From Reclinomonas americana ATCC 50394 (Eukaryota > Jakobida > Jakobea > Jakobida), in NCBI GenBank assembly GCA_048213135.1, contig PS015177.1, positions 34,432 through 68,759 of the forward strand: a stretch of DNA of 34,328 bases, given 5' to 3'. The notes beneath the pieces were generated by a model, which ran no database searches, had not been told where the DNA came from, and saw nothing but the letters and a program-made list of their open reading frames with translations. Positions within the stretch are counted from its first letter, which is position 1. Each line of letters starts with the position of its first letter. Position numbers and translations under genes: made by a program. Positions 11,603 through 22,900 of this stretch are shown in pieces.

Positions 11603-11764
11603 GTCGCAGCGACTCTTGGGTCTAAAAATCTGATATCGATGGTTGGTTGTTGAGGACAAGCGACGTTTGTGTTCTTTTGCTGTTGTTGTTTACACGTGTT
11701 ACAAAAAGGCAGTGGTTGTGGAGGACTGAAGCTTCCGCCTCTGTTTTTTCTCTTTTCTGTGCGC

Positions 11765-14700
11765 TTATCGGGCTTCGGCGATGGAGCTGTGCCGGCTGTG
11801 TCTGCTGGCGGCAAAGTGAGCAAAGGAAGGAAGTGATGCGTGGTGTGACGATGGCATACCTGGCGCCGGCAGAGGAAGGGCGGCCGGAGGGAGAGCGCGT
11901 GCTGCCGCCTGGCGAGGAGGCAAGCAGCTGGGCGGCGGTGACAACGGTTCCCGAGTTGGATCTCGAGTGCCTGCGAGGCGAGTGCGTAGGAGGCGAGTGA
12001 GTCCATGAGAGATTGAAGAACCCGAGGGATACGATCCACTGACCCGCCGCGTGAGGGTGCCGATGCGGGTGTTGGCGAGGCAGGCGCTGCGGAGCCATTC
12101 GAATACTGGGTGGGAGTGGCGCGCGGAACCACTGGCTCACTAATGTCGCCGGTCACGCGTCGCCGGTGACCGCTGGCCGCACTGGCTGAGGCCGGTCGTT
12201 TGACGGCCTCGCTCTTTGGTGACGTCTGCAGCACGAACCGACTTTGTCAGAAAAAAATCCACACAGCCGGGCGACATTTTCTCCACAAACCTCGTTCATC
12301 AACAAGACGGCCGAGGGTCGCACAAAAATGCCATAGTCCATGGGAGCGGCAAAGTACTTGACTCCCATCACTGCGCCGTCATTCTTGCCGACTGCCGCAC
12401 GCCTCCGTCGGTGAGTGGCATAAAGAGAAAGCAAAAAAAAGCGTGCAAAAACATGACGCAACATGGTTGATCGAGTTCCACGCCGATCCACACACCCGGT
12501 GCGAACTGCACGTCGCCATTGTAGCGCACAGTGCCAGCGTGCTGTCGGCCCGTGGCCTTGACACGCGTGCCCACTGGCAGTGATGCGGCACGAGAACTCT
12601 CATCCGCCTGTGACACGGTGAGTGACTCTTCTTCTGCTTTCCCCAATCCTTTCCCTCACACGCACCTCGGTGTAGTGCAGCTCCGTCAGTGGAGCCGCGG
12701 CGGCGGCGGCAGCGGTGGGCGATGGGCGCNNNNNNNNNNNNNNNNNNNNNNNNNNNNNNNNNNNNNNNNNNNNNNNNNNNNNNNNNNNNNNNNNNNNNNN
12801 NNNNNNNNNNNNNNNNNNNNNNNNNNNNNNNNNNNNNNNNNNNNNNNNNNNNNNNNNNNNNNNNNNNNNNNNNNNNNNNNNNNNNNNNNNNNNNNNNNGG
12901 TGGCATGGCAGGTGGCCGGTGTGCCATTGGTGAGTCGTTGGCCATCGAGTCGTGCACGGTGACTGAGGAGGAGGACGACGAGGGTGTGTCTGCAGCGGCG
13001 GCGGCGGCGGCGGCGGCGTGTGGTGGTCGGTGATAGTTGGCCTGCGGTGGCGTGCTTGGCACCGGCATGGGCAAGTGGTGCGCAATGTCGGGAGCCGACT
13101 GTCGACGCCGCGCAGTGACGCCCGGCGGTGGTGGAGGCATGGCGGCAGCATCGTTGGCTCCGTTCTGTGCGGCCGCCGCGGTGGAGGTGGCGGTGGCGGT
13201 TGGCGGCGCAGGTGTGGGAGCGGGATTGTCGACCACCGAGTGGCGACGCACCCAGAACTTGCGCGCCTTCTCCTCGGCCACCTTGACAGCCGACGGCGAA
13301 GCCGGCACCGGTGCCGGCGCCTCGGTCGGCGACTGTGGCACCGTCAGATCGCTGAGCATCGAGATGGAGGTCGTGCGCCGCGAGCCCTTCTTCCAGAAAC
13401 CGCTGCGAGGCGTGGTACCCGAGGGCGAGCCGGGTGTCGGACCGTCCTCGCCAGCCGCCGCCGTGGCATCGACCTCGAGGTACATTTTCTGTCGATCAAT
13501 GGCCTTGTTTGCAGCGCTCAGCTGCACGCAGAGAAGAGAGAGAAAAGGGTCAGGGGGAAGAGTAGGAGGTGCAGCAGCAGCACGACGCACCCTGGTCTTG
13601 TACTTGGTGACCTCATCGCGCAACCCATTGACCAACGTCGTCAGCGCGCCAGTGCGCTGCCTCTCCAACTCCAGCTGCGTCTGCAACTCCTGCGCCAGCT
13701 CGCCATCGCTTTGCCGGCCGCCTCCAAACTTCAACAGCAGCGACTCGTTCTGCTTCTTCATCTTCTCCAGCTGTGTGCATNNNNNNNNNNNNNNNNNNNN
13801 GGAGGAGATGGCGCGGATCAGAGAGGAGGGGGAGGAGGGGGAGGAGGAGGAGGAGGAGGAGGAGGAGGAGGGGAAAGGGGCGAGGGGAAGGAGGAGGAGG
13901 AAGAGATGGAGAAGACGAAGAAGCTTAGTGAGGAGGAGGAGAAGGAGAAGAAGAAAGAAGGAGCAGGAGGAGGAAGAGGAGCAGAAGGAGGAGGAAGAGG
14001 AGCAGAAGGAGGAGGAAGAAGAAACTGCACGAAGACGAAAGAGCTAGAGGAAAAACAAGAAGGAGAAGAAGAAGGAAGAGATGGAGAAGGAGAAGGAGAT
14101 GGAGAACGAGAAGCAGAGGACGAGAGGGGAGGGGGGAGGAGGAGGAGGAGAAGAAGAAGAAGAAGGAGAAGAAGGCGCATGGAGGAAATGTATTCGACGA
14201 CGAAAGAGCCAGAGGAGAAACAAGAACAAGAAGAAGAAGGCAGCGAAGAGAAGGACAATCAGAAGCAGAACAAGAACTCAGAGGAGGAGGAGAAGGAGAA
14301 GAAGAAGAAGAAAAAGAAGAAGAAAGAGCAGGAGGAGGAGGAGCAGAAGAAGGAGAAGAAGAAGAGGGATGAGAGATGCATTCGACGACGAAAGAGCCAG
14401 AAGAGGAGAAACAAGAACAAGAAGAACAAGGCAAAGAAGCGAAGCACACGAAGGAGGAGCAGAGCAAGAACTCAGAGGAGGAGGAGAAGAAGAAGAAGAA
14501 GAAGAAGAAAGAGCCAGAGAAGAAACAAGGAGAAGAAGGAAAAGAAGAGAAGCACGCAAAGGAGGAGGAGCAGAGCAAGAACTCAGAGGAGGATGAGGAG
14601 ACCAAGAATGATCAATCGATGATCGATCCATGCGGATTACCTCTCGCTCCAATCTAAAGTTCTCCACCTCCAGTCGATTGATGCGCTGCGCCTGGAACGC

Positions 14701-15019
14701 CATCTCCTCGCGCACCGCCGGCGGCACCGACGAGTCGTCAATCGAGGCCGCCTGAGAGCCTCCCAAACGTCGCAACTCGGCCAGCTCTGCGCCCGGATTG
14801 ATGTGATGCCGCTCAATCAGCTCCCACAAGTGATCGGTCTCCTCGCGCAGACGAGAGTTGTGCGCGAGGAGCTCATAGTTCTGTGCGCGCGCGTGTGTGA
14901 GTGTGTGTGTGTGTGAGGAAAAACCGCACTCTGTGTGTGCATGCGTGTGTGTTTGTTACCTCGGCGAGCACCGACTCTAGTCGTTGTGTGTTGCGGGGAG
15001 AGGGTGAGGGCGATGTCAT
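11765..15019 (-). CDS. Coiled-coil and CAP-Gly protein, 9 exons
   Basis: The exons are 15019-14960, 14880-14641, 13770-13591, 13521-12666 (with a gap), 12607-12463, 12391-12291, 12225-12044, 11970-11860 and 11801-11765; the result is roughly 635 residues. Residues 15-140 form a coiled coil (LRREETDHLWELIERHH-like heptads, then QRINRLEVENFRLERE and ELQTQLELERQR). A long Ser/Pro/Ala-rich linker follows. The CAP-Gly domain is spliced from two exons: VGTRVKATGRQHAGTVRYNG and GVWIGVELDQP, then FGKNDGAVMGVKYF with a GIFVRPSAV end. The GKNDG signature binds C-terminal EEY/F tails of alpha-tubulin, EB1 and CLIP proteins, so a microtubule plus-end role is likely. A basic Ser/Arg tail follows. The intron inside CAP-Gly starts GTTGCG at 12462. 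The 870-nt intron 13771-14640 is exceptional. The gap at 12730-12898 breaks the frame count by one base. ATG 15019 is the first in-frame Met. Confidence 0.82.
12730..12898. other. Assembly gap, 169 N
   Basis: Run of N inside the linker exon of the CAP-Gly gene. The frames on the two sides do not match at the stated length, so the size is an estimate or an intron lies inside. Confidence 0.99.
13781..13800. other. Assembly gap, 20 N
   Basis: A short placeholder run of N at the acceptor-proximal end of the long simple-sequence intron. The true length is unknown. Confidence 0.99.
13801..14620. repeat. Purine/pyrimidine strand-biased intronic tract with higher-order repeats
   Basis: About 820 bp are almost all A/G on the plus strand, built of GGA, GAA and GAG triplets; the transcribed minus strand is therefore C/T-rich. 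It fills the intron between 14640 and 13771. Degenerate longer units recur on top of the triplets. A block beginning TTCGACGACGAAAGAGCCAG occurs at 14192 and again at 14381. AAAGAGCCAGA recurs at 14508. AGCAAGAACTCAGAGGAGGA occurs near 14463 and 14575, with a variant near 14270. The long plus-strand Lys/Glu/Arg frames exist because a strand almost without T has few stop codons. Confidence 0.85.
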
Positions 15020-15102
15020 GACGGAGGAGGAGTGAGAGTGAGTGAGAGGCGCCAAGCGGAAATTTCGTGATTTGCGCGGTGATTGCGAGAGAGGGAGTGT
15101 GT

Positions 15103-15105
<3 letters not shown>

Positions 15106-15165
<60 letters not shown>
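15106..15165. repeat. (AG)30 microsatellite
   Basis: An uninterrupted dinucleotide tract of about 60 bp, 87 bp upstream of the start codon of the CAP-Gly gene. Confidence 0.95.
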
Positions 15166-15168
<3 letters not shown>

Positions 15169-15274
15169 CGAACGACGACGACGACGACGACACTACTACT
15201 CTCTCTCTCTCCTCCTCCTCCTTCGTCGTTAGTACGTACGTACTACGTACGTTCGTTGTAGTAGTTAGTTAGTT
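15166..15274. other. Suspected sequencing artefact (flow-order noise) before gap
   Basis: After the (AG)30 tract the sequence turns into CGACGACG, TACTACTCTCTC and TAGTACGTACGTACTACGTA-like text, then stops at the gap. The late part can be read as cycles of T-A-C-G with missing letters. This is what a dephased flow-chemistry read produces. It should not be treated as genomic sequence. Confidence 0.6.
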
Positions 15275-15294
15275 NNNNNNNNNNNNNNNNNNNN
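15275..15294. other. Assembly gap, 20 N
   Basis: Placeholder run of N between two (GA)n tracts. Confidence 0.99.
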
Positions 15295-15343
<49 letters not shown>

Positions 15344-15361
15344 CGAGAGAGAGAGAGAGAG
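15295..15361. repeat. (GA)n microsatellite, slightly interrupted
   Basis: A dinucleotide tract of about 67 bp with single-base interruptions. It is probably the far side of the same repeat region as the tract at 15106-15165. Confidence 0.9.
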
Positions 15362-15916
15362 AATGCAGAACGCAGGCACGACACTCAATCTCTCTCTCTC
15401 TCCCACTCCCTTGCTTGATCGATCAGTCTGTGATGATTGTTGTGAGCAGTGATCGAGTGATTGGGGAGAGTTGTCGAGGGGATTTAGAAGGGAGAGTTGT
15501 ACGAAGGCAGCGGGGAAGGGAGAGGGAGGGAGAGCGTGTGTGTGATTGGATGCACGCGTCGTTGTCGCTCGAGGAGTATACATTTTTTGGCGCCAGTTTG
15601 TGATTGAGACTGTGTGCATTTGTCGTGGTTTCGGCGGTGTCTGAAGTTTGACGCGACTGCGTGTACGGCGAAGGTTGTCGTACGCTGACGACATGTCGAT
15701 ATCGTGGCTAGGTAACGACATACGAATCGTGCATGCTTACACAGGACTGCGAGCTCGACAGCTGTCTTGGTGACCAAGTTCAACAGAAGGCAACTGGTCG
15801 CTTTGAAGGGAACGAGATCTAGAATGCGTGTTTGTGCGCCGCGATCCGTCTGTTGCATTATGCAGCAAGCGTGTCTCTTGATGAGCAATCAATCAATCGC
15901 TGCTGCTTGCCAATGA
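15362..15916. other. Intergenic region, possible upstream exons of next gene
   Basis: This region lies between the microsatellites and the first supported exon of the small gene on the plus strand. Possible acceptors occur (for example TTACACAG before 15745), but no frame can be joined to the downstream exons with confidence. Nothing else is recognised. Confidence 0.35.
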
Positions 15917-16531
15917 AAAACTACCGGAGTTGTCTTTGGGCAGGTGATTTCCGCGCTGCAGTGCTTTCCGTCGGGTACCCCTGGCCGTTGTCGGTATTTT
16001 GGTGCTGTCAGCCTGACCGGTTTGCGCGTAGCAACTCGTTCGGAGACTCAGCTTGTGCTTCCAGAATGGCAATTGTGCATGATTCGTACGTCGTCGCCGT
16101 CGTCGTCGTCAGTGCAACGGCGCGATTGATATCAGTGAGCCGTGCTTAGCACGATATCGCCATCTTGTGCGACACCGCACATTCTTCCTTTCTTCTTTGC
16201 AGATTCGAGTTGGCGCTCGCCCACTTCGATCCTCAACAGCGGACGATCGCGATCGACCACCACCAAGCTTTCTGTTGCGAGCTTCGAATGATGACAACGA
16301 CGCATGGGACTCGACCGAAAGACGTGTGATATTCTTTGTGATCGTGACGCGGTAACGTCTGCGCTGTTTCAGAGTTTTCTTTCGCGAATCTGGCCATGCG
16401 ACATATCACAATATGACGAGTTCTTGAACAAACCCGAGCGTGAACAAGATTCGGCAAAGAAGACTGTTGTGCTGCCAAAGAACATCGCGTACGTCGTCAA
16501 ACTGGCAGACAAGACCCCTCCCCAACTATAG
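15917..16531 (+). CDS. Unidentified small spliced gene, 5' end unresolved
   Basis: Three stretches join in phase: 15917-16085 (donor GTACGT), 16203-16273 (acceptor CTTTGCAG; donor GTTGCG at 16274) and 16373-16531, ending in TAG. The joined product includes VATRSETQLVLPEWQLCMI, then a short Ser/Arg-rich piece, then ISQYDEFLNKPEREQDSAKK and a C-terminus ending KTPPQL. No known domain is recognised. An in-frame TGA at 15914 means that the start is in an upstream exon that I could not define. The minus strand shows no better alternative. The support is the phase match at both junctions and the typical intron ends. Confidence 0.45.
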
Positions 16532-16962
16532 AATCTCTCCGGCCTCGCGAAATGCGCTGCGCATGTTCGAAAGTCTTTCGCCCGTTGCGTTCAATCATTC
16601 TGTGCGCTTCTCTTTTACCGGCGAGCGCAGACAAGCACCAGTTCTTTGTCGGTGCGCTGGTTCACGGTTGCACACTGCACACAACGCACACACACTGAGA
16701 ACTCTCCAATCCATTGGCGTGTGTTCGGGCGTGGTTTCGTGTCGTGCGTCGCATCTCCTCACAGATCTCTCCCTCTCTCAATCGTCGACCAACTGCACTC
16801 CCCCTGTTTCGCCTTGTATGCGTGTCATCAGGAGAGTCACACCACCACTCAGAGATCTACCACGCCTCGCACTCTCTGCGTCGCACACTGCCTCGCGCAC
16901 ACCACTAACATGTGCATGTCTTCCAGACACTGCTGAAATTTTCTGTGCTCGAAAACTCTAAA
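16532..16962 (+). promoter_or_regulatory. 5' flank of cyclase gene
   Basis: This is 431 bp between the stop of the small gene and the chosen start of the cyclase gene. It is rich in CA/CT simple sequence (16670-16900). An in-frame ATG at 16912, directly before a CAG, could extend the next protein by 17 residues or lie in the 5' UTR. No defined element is visible. Confidence 0.35.
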
Positions 16963-19900
16963 ATGACCTTGTCCGAGTTCTTCGAGGCGGTCGCCCTTCA
17001 GCTGGGCCAGCTCCACCGTCAGAGCCCGCTCTTCTCCTCTGTTGCGTTTGTGCTCCACCTCCTGTTTCCTCTTGTCGCCACCGTTACAGTGTGTGAATCT
17101 GACATACAATGTGCGCAGCATGTCATCGTCGACGCGCTCTCGCTCATTGCCGTTCATGCGAGCTTGCTAATGCTCGTCTTCGACCCGGCTGTTGTTGGCG
17201 ACACGGGCAACAAGTTGTTCATCGGCGCAGAGCTTTTACCTTCTTCGGTGAGTGACTTTGTAGACACAAGTGTGCGAATGATGGAGTACTTGCCAAAAAC
17301 AAACAATTACAACAGATGTCTCTGGCTCGCCTGTATGCCGCCTGGCTGTTTGCCGCTGCCTTCCTGGTGCTATTGCTTCTGCAGCTGCGCCGCCTTTATC
17401 GCCAACAGAAAGCCGAGCACGCCAACGCAAGCAGTGGACTCGGAGTGTCCGCAAACTCGTTTGCCGCCGGACTTGTCCGCTTCCAGGTTAGTCTCTCGAT
17501 CTCTCTCCTTCTTTCTCTATGCGCGTGTGTGTGTCTCCGATGGATGGTGTTCCCTCTCCTTCTTCCTCTCCATGCACACACACACACATAGTGTGTCTGA
17601 GTTGTCTGAGTTGTCTCTGCGGTGCAGCTGGCGCTGGTGGTCGGGCCCATGCTGCCTTCACTGACGCTGCTGTTCATGCGTCCACTGCACTGTGACTTCA
17701 ACTCGCTGGCGCATCTGAGTATGCAGCTGAGTCCGGATGCTGCTGGCTGGAGTTGCGTGCATGCGTGCCACCTCTGGCGGAATCACGCGCTCACGCACGC
17801 TCACACAGAATGCGACGACCCGACCAACGTGTTTCTGGGCTCCGTCGGCCTGCTGTTCACGCTGTTGCTGTGCTTCCTCGCCGTATTGGTCCCGCTGCTG
17901 TTGCGTGATGGCATGCATGCATGCACGCACGCATTGTGAATCATCATCACATCCAATGTCGTCGTCGTCACACAGATCGCTGGACTTCCGACCGACCTCG
18001 CGTCTGTGGAGTGCTGGTGTGCTGAGTGGCCGCTACGTGGCAGCTGTCAATGTGGTGCGAGTGGCACTCGCAGTGACGCACACGTATGTGGCCAAGGCGG
18101 TGCCGTTGGCGCATGTGGTGGTGGCGGCACTTGGTGCGGTGGTGTTGATGGTCGGCCTGCTGCGTTATCTTCCGTTGCATGTGCGTGCATCGGTGAGTTT
18201 CGCGACGTCGTGGTGTGCGGCGGTGGTGTTGGCGGCGTGCGGCTGTGGGTACCTGGCGGTGACGCACCAGTGGAAGTCGCTGCTGGGGTCGGTGTTGGTC
18301 ATGGAGGCTGTGATTGTGGGCGCCAGCGTGGCGGTCGGGTTGGCGATTGGCGTGCTGCTAGTGCACTTGCGACACAAGCAGATTTGCCGCGGCGTGGATC
18401 GCTTTGTGACAACCATGGCCGTGGGCGGCGGCTCGACGGCTGGGTCGGTGGTCTCCCAGCTGGGCGCAGGCAGTCTCGTGGGGCTGTCGAGTCCCACTGC
18501 GCGGTACCTGGTGCGTGGCGCGGGAAGTATATTCGTGCTGTGCCGTATCCTCACCTCGCGTATGTGTGCATCGGTGGGAGACAGCGTGGCGCAGGGTCGG
18601 TGAACGGCAGTGGTGGTGTGGATGACGGCAAGTTCGAGAGCGAGCTGCGAGACCTGTTCCCGCATGTGTGGTCTGTCGAGCTGGCTGCGCGACTGCCTCC
18701 CGCATCAGCGCCAGACGCGTGGGGTCGAGCAATGGATCTGTTTGAGCTTGGTACACTAACCCTGTGTGTGTCTCTTATCTGGGTGACGACACGAGTGATC
18801 TGACGACCTGCTTGGTGACGCAGGTCGTGTACGATTTTCGCAGAGCGAGTCAGATGTGGTGCCGCTGCTGCACGTGGTCTACATGTGGAGCTTCGGGGCG
18901 GAGGTCGAACAGGCGCAGCAGCTGATCGCAGAGATTTCGGCGCGCAATGAGGTGAAGGCGACGCTGAGTGTCGACATGCGGCGTGTGGTGACGGAGGTGA
19001 CGTCGACGTTTGCGCAAGATATCAACTTCAAGGAGAAGTTGTACCGTACGCGGCTGGCCGCAGTGCACCAGATATGGTGTCAGTGCTATGTCGTACTGCT
19101 GTCGTTGTGGCGGCAGCTGGAGCAGAATGGACGAGGTGTGTTGCTGTCATGTGTGTTTGTTTGCCTCGAAGGATATTGCTTGCTGACCGTCACGCCGCCA
19201 CAGAGGACAAGGTGCTGACCCTCCTGCTCACGCTGAAAGAGCACGAGAGCAAATGCGATGCGCTCTTCAAGGGCATGATGAGCGACTTTCCGGATCAAGC
19301 GGAGCTCGTCCTGTGGTATGCGCAGGTGAGAGTGGTCGAGGCGATAGTCTTTCGCAAGTGCCGAGTCTGATCGTGCAAGCAGTTTGTGTCCGAAATCAAG
19401 AACGACGAACTGGGCAGCCGACGACTGGACGATCTTGCGGAACAGCTGTCCTCTGGCGACGGCACGGACACGCAGAACCGAACCAAGGAGCGAGCATTCG
19501 CATTGGACGAGGCCACGATGGTGAGTTGGAGGAGTTTGGGCGGTGCTTGTGTGCTCAGTGATTGTTGCTGATGAGCCGGATCGTGTTGGCAGCGACTGCG
19601 CGAGTTTGCCTTCCGGCGCGAGCGCATTCTGAGCGATGAGAGCCACTCGAACAGCGATGATACAATGAGTGGGGACGAGCACGGCGACGGCATGCAGCAG
19701 GACGGTGGCTCGAGCAGCAGCAGCGTCAGCACTGGTGAGATCGTGAAAGAGAGGTGAATGGAAAGACGTAGCTGACTCGCTCTTGCTTATGCAAAGTGGT
19801 GGAAGAGATCGACGTGCCGGTTGGGGAGGCGCTGCGCGGGACGTCGGTGTATGTGTCGAAGCGCACAGAGGGCGATGGTGAGTGAGAAAGATGAGTTGCC

Positions 19901-22900
19901 GTGAAGTCTCCGTCCGTGTCGTGTTTTCACACATGCTGCAGGCAAGCAGCACGGAATGCAGATGGCAGCAAGCCCACGCGGTGCGAAAGCTGGCGTAGCG
20001 GCAAGCAAGCTGCAGGTGTGTTTGTCAGGTTCCCCCGAAAGCCTTGCGCTCGAACTGCATTTTCAACGATGCGCACAGGACCAACAGCACCGTGGCCTGT
20101 CGAGCACCGCATCGAAGCGCCTGAGTTGCGTCAACAATGTTGTTATTCCTCTTTACACGTTGCATCTGGAGCTGACGAGGTGGTGTACGTGTAGACTTTG
20201 CGGGGAGTGAGCAGCTTGCACGGCATTCGTCAAACCGTGACGCGCAGATCGACAACCGTAGTGACCACGGATCGTCGATTGGTGGTGGCAGGTGTGTGTG
20301 TCTGACAACGGTAAGCGGTGAGGTGCAAATCACTGATCGATGTGTGCTTTTCGCTCTTGTTCAGCTCGAAGCACTCGGGCGGCAGTTCGATGCGATCGGG
20401 AGTGAGTGCAGACAGCACTTCATCGGCGCTCTTGCGAAGGACGATTATTGCGGAGAAGGTGTGACGACGCTTCTCTTGCACGTTTTGCGACTTGGTTCTC
20501 ACCTACTGCATCTGCGCTCACAGAACCCCGCGACAACACGTGCGTGCTGGGTGCTTTTGACGATGACGATCGCATGTTTGGTGGCCTTGGCGTTTGTGTT
20601 TGCACGCTCAAGCACAATGGTTCAGTTGTTCAACGACAAGAGCAGCCTGTTTTCCAGCTTGTCGACGGCAAGGTACATCCATCGTCGGGTGCATGCTACG
20701 GAAAGAATATCGACAGTCGCCAATCTGTGGTCTTGTGTCGCAGCACATATGCCGCGCGTGTGGGATTTACCGCTTGGCGAATGTGGAGTCATCGAGCAAC
20801 CGCCGACTCGGTCGAGGCTCTTCGCCTGTTTTTGCCTTCGAATACAACTGTTGTGCGCGGCGCTCTCGAACTGCTGGTTGATCGGTAAGAATCGTGTACT
20901 ATCTCTCGCTCTCTCTCTCTATGCTATTGCGTGCAGCGAGTGTAACTGCGATTTCCGAGCCAGAGACTTCTCGGTGGAGAGTACGGTGCCGGTCACCTAC
21001 ACCACTACCATCTACTCCAACTCGACCGGCATGATTTCATCCGTAGCACAACCGAGCATTGATTTCCTGGTGAACTACGTTGACAGTGCCGCGGTATGAG
21101 TTTGTTTGTTACTCGTTGCGTGTTTATTCTATATTCAAAGCTCCTCAATCTTCTGGGTGCAGGACTTGTTCCACATGTCGCTGGCCACCATCACTTCCGC
21201 CGTCCGCGAGGAGTCGCTGGTGAAAATCCTTGCAAATACCGACTTGGCCAACAATGCCATCTACCGCATCGCGCAAGAAGTCAACACGCGAACAGTGGAG
21301 GCCGCAGCCAGTTACTCTGCCGAAGCGTGGATCGACTTTGCTGTGGTGGCTGGGTGCGTGTGTGTGTGTGTGTCCCGCCACTGAGACGGGCGCAGTTTAC
21401 TCACGCGCGTGAGATGGCAGGCTGTGCATCGGCCTGCTGCTTGTGGTGTTCCTGCCGATAATGCTGACAGTCCACCGTGGATTGACCAAGAGTCTGCGCG
21501 CGTTTGCAATGATTCCAAAGGATGCAGCACGTGATGTCCACCACAGTCTGCGTGATCGATACCTCAACTACCTGGAGGCATCGGAGGTTGCACGCGATGT
21601 TGCGTTTGGCCTCTGGTTCCCGCCTGTTGATGATGCTGTGCCTGTTACTTACTGATCGCACCGATTTCACAGGGTGTCCATCCGTCGACAGTGGTGACCA
21701 GCAAGTACCTGCCGACGCAGTGCACTCGTGCAGACATGCAGTTCACACACAACATCTTCTTCCGCGCGTGCGTGGTGGTGATGGTGGCATTCATCGCCTC
21801 TGCATGCATGTCGTTTCGTGGTGACAGCTCTGTGTTGATTGTTATCTTGCGAATTGTTCACACTCTCCGTTGTGTGGTGTTTGTGTCTCACAGGTACAGC
21901 GCATCAATCATTGCGAATGAGACTGTGCGATGCATGAACGTGTCCAGCAAGGCACAAGCCCGAGCCACGGCCTTCCCCGTGGTCGTGATGGTCTCCATGC
22001 AGTACATCAATCCAGCAGGTATCTTGCCCAGAGAGCAGGTACAGACACGACTGCAGTCGTTGGTTGCTCTGGTGCGTTTAGCGCTTGCCCGTCGCTGTGG
22101 CGTGTTTGGGCGAAGAGTGTTGCTGACCAGTGCACATTGTAGGCCCGTGAGAATCAGAGGGTCGCCTCGGAACTCGTCATGAACAATGGGTGGGATGCAG
22201 CCGCAGACGAAGCTCAACACTCGATGTTGTATGATCCGCGCTGCACGCCACGTGAAGCGGCGATTGTCACCAATCCGCCGTGGGTGCAACAGGTCAAATG
22301 CCTGCCGATCTACGATTTGGTATGTGTTGCTCTCCTTCGCGACAGTGTTTTTTCTTCGCTTCTAAGTGCCGCCTCCTCCAACCGCACAGGCGAGGAGTGT
22401 TCTCGATGCTGCCGAGTTGCTGGCGTCTCAGTTCAACAACCCGGTGACTGCTAAAGACAAGGACATTATCGAGTTTTTTGTGGCAGCCAGGCCAGTTGTT
22501 GGAGGATACAATGTTCTGAGTGCCAAGGTGAGTGGTGCATGAACTCGAGTATGTATCTATCTGTACGACTCACACATGTTGCACGCGATCTGCAGGTTCT
22601 GTTGGACGGCCTTACACGCTACGTGGCGCGCTTCAAGTTCCTGTCAGAGGCGATGTTGGTGATGGGCATTCTCGTGACGCTGGTCGGGTCGATTGTCTTC
22701 ATGGCTCCGTCGCTTGGCGAGGCCGATCAGCAGCTGCGTTTCTTCAAGCGATCACTGATGCGAGTGCCAACTTCGGTGGTCACCACCGTGGCGGACCTGC
22801 AAGTGCAGCTACTTCCTCGTTGCGTTGTAGTGTGGCCATGCACCTACGTATATCTGTACAGTATCGTGTACAACTGACTGCGAGAGTCGACAGATGCATT

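Noticed and set aside
13018-14622. A 534-codon plus-strand frame rich in Lys, Glu and Arg
   Set aside because: The plus strand here is almost free of T, so stop codons are rare in all three frames. The region is an intron of the minus-strand CAP-Gly gene, whose exon phases match across it.
16062-16095. A stretch of about 30 bp similar to 31556-31590 (TGGCAAyTGTGCATGAT)
   Set aside because: One copy is exonic and the other intronic on a different strand. With two or more mismatches such a match is expected by chance in a 34-kb window.
16849-17157. Minus-strand frame of 102 residues with a coiled-coil look
   Set aside because: It lies opposite the first exon of the cyclase gene, which has hydrophobic helices, a good donor and phase continuity. 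The charged antisense reading is a by-product.
20123-20128. A further GTTGCG that could be a donor in the cyclase gene
   Set aside because: The reading frame of the next exon is ambiguous (several acceptors between 20215 and 20250), so it was not counted in the GTTGCG list.
20230-20502. Minus-strand frame of 90 residues opposite the cyclase gene
   Set aside because: No intron or start support, and it interrupts a run of plus-strand exons. Plus-strand exons in this stretch are themselves uncertain, so it stays only a weak alternative.
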